A stretch of DNA of 32,822 nt from Nitrospirota bacterium (GTDB lineage: Bacteria; Nitrospirota; Thermodesulfovibrionia; UBA6902; DSMQ01), in contig JACQXF010000030.1 of the NCBI GenBank assembly GCA_016208855.1, forward strand, positions 1-32,822, in the 5' to 3' direction. The position numbers and the translations under genes were made by a program. Under the pieces are notes generated by a model. That model did no database searches. It saw nothing but the letters and a program-made list of their open reading frames with translations, and was not told where the DNA came from. Position 1 is the first letter of the stretch; each line of letters begins with the position of its first letter. Positions 32,707 through 32,822 of this stretch are shown piece by piece.

Positions 32707-32822
32707 GGCTCTTCGCGTAAGAGTGTAGGTGATTTTTTGCATTTTTATATCTCCTTGAGCATGCAAGTAAGGATTTTAAGTCGGAGATATTCCTCATCAC
32801 GAAGACCGTAAGCCCTTCTCTG
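32707..32822 (-). mobile_element. end of an insertion sequence, probably ISL3 family (cut by window edge)
   Basis: The last 78 bases (32745-32822, minus strand) encode a transposase C-terminus, QRRAYGLRDEEYLRLKILTC and MLKEI, then a stop. RRAYGxRxxEYxRLKI resembles the end of ISL3-type (IS204/IS1001/IS1165) transposases, judged from memory. Beyond the stop, GGCTCTTCGCGTAAGAG begins at 32707, which I take as the terminal inverted repeat. The gene and the other end lie outside the window. Confidence 0.6.
32745..32822 (-). CDS. transposase C-terminus (partial)
   Basis: Only the last 25 codons are in the window; the 5' part continues beyond base 32822. The sequence is Arg-rich and ends shortly before the putative IS terminus at 32707. 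Too little is present to judge whether the transposase is intact. Confidence 0.55.
   Translation of the reverse strand, partial: QRRAYGLRDEEYLRLKILTCMLKEI

Overview
The window looks like a chromosomal segment of a Gram-negative, probably anaerobic or microaerophilic bacterium. I favour Nitrospirota or a deltaproteobacterial-type lineage, but only from gene content and style (EtfA fused to a ferredoxin, a Feo operon with a FeoB-associated Cys-rich peptide, an OmpA-like lipoprotein, PilZ proteins, dispersed 'GTCATTCCCGC' repeats). No 16S or tRNA gene is present to confirm this. Almost all of it is housekeeping DNA; the accessory interest lies in repeats, mobile-element relics, the iron region and an ECF sigma module.

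Region 1 (1-8568, minus strand) is a long, tightly packed series read right to left: yicC, remA-like, gmk, rpoZ, coaBC, aroQ, a pepP-like M24 peptidase, efp, accB, accC, thiE. Most junctions overlap. Three of the open gaps (yicC/remA, pepP/efp, accB/accC) hold dispersed palindromic repeats and a fourth (aroQ/coaBC) holds a perfect 25-bp inverted repeat. clpC (8635-11070) follows upstream on the same strand.

Region 2 (11190-16892) starts with a conserved hypothetical protein with Ca-binding-like loops (plus strand). Then comes a minus-strand iron operon: Fur box, feoA-like remnant, feoA, feoB, Cys-rich FeoB-associated peptide, and a CDF-like transporter with cysteines at its metal site. Upstream of it lie a monohaem c-type cytochrome with its own terminator and a fur gene behind a perfect Fur box. 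feoB lacks a normal start codon by one base, and the second feoA is decayed.

Region 3 (16907-21428) carries nrdR, glyA and rpiB on the minus strand, the operon split by a 179-bp element with inverted termini and a flanking direct repeat. Next are coaE and a PilZ gene (plus strand, both with little or no leader) and ribF (minus).

Region 4 (21557-26806, plus) has an OmpA-like lipoprotein, mtnP-apt (methylthioadenosine to adenine to AMP), and etfB-etfA-fabD, translationally overlapping.

Region 5 (26887-29216) pairs a secreted EF-hand protein with a charged heptad-repeat tail (minus) against an ECF sigma / zinc-finger anti-sigma / DUF3106-type repeat protein operon (plus). mtaD and asd (minus) and a second PilZ gene (plus, TTGACA promoter) follow.

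Region 6 (32272-32822) has no intact gene. It holds a palindromic repeat, a second copy of the inverted-terminus element carrying a broken DUF559 reading frame and flanked by an exact 8-bp direct repeat, and the end of an insertion sequence, probably ISL3 family.

The most novel candidate is the DUF559-associated inverted-terminus element family, seen twice. After it I rank the lesions in the feo operon, the EF-P with a non-canonical tip loop, and the EF-hand / ECF-sigma neighbourhood.
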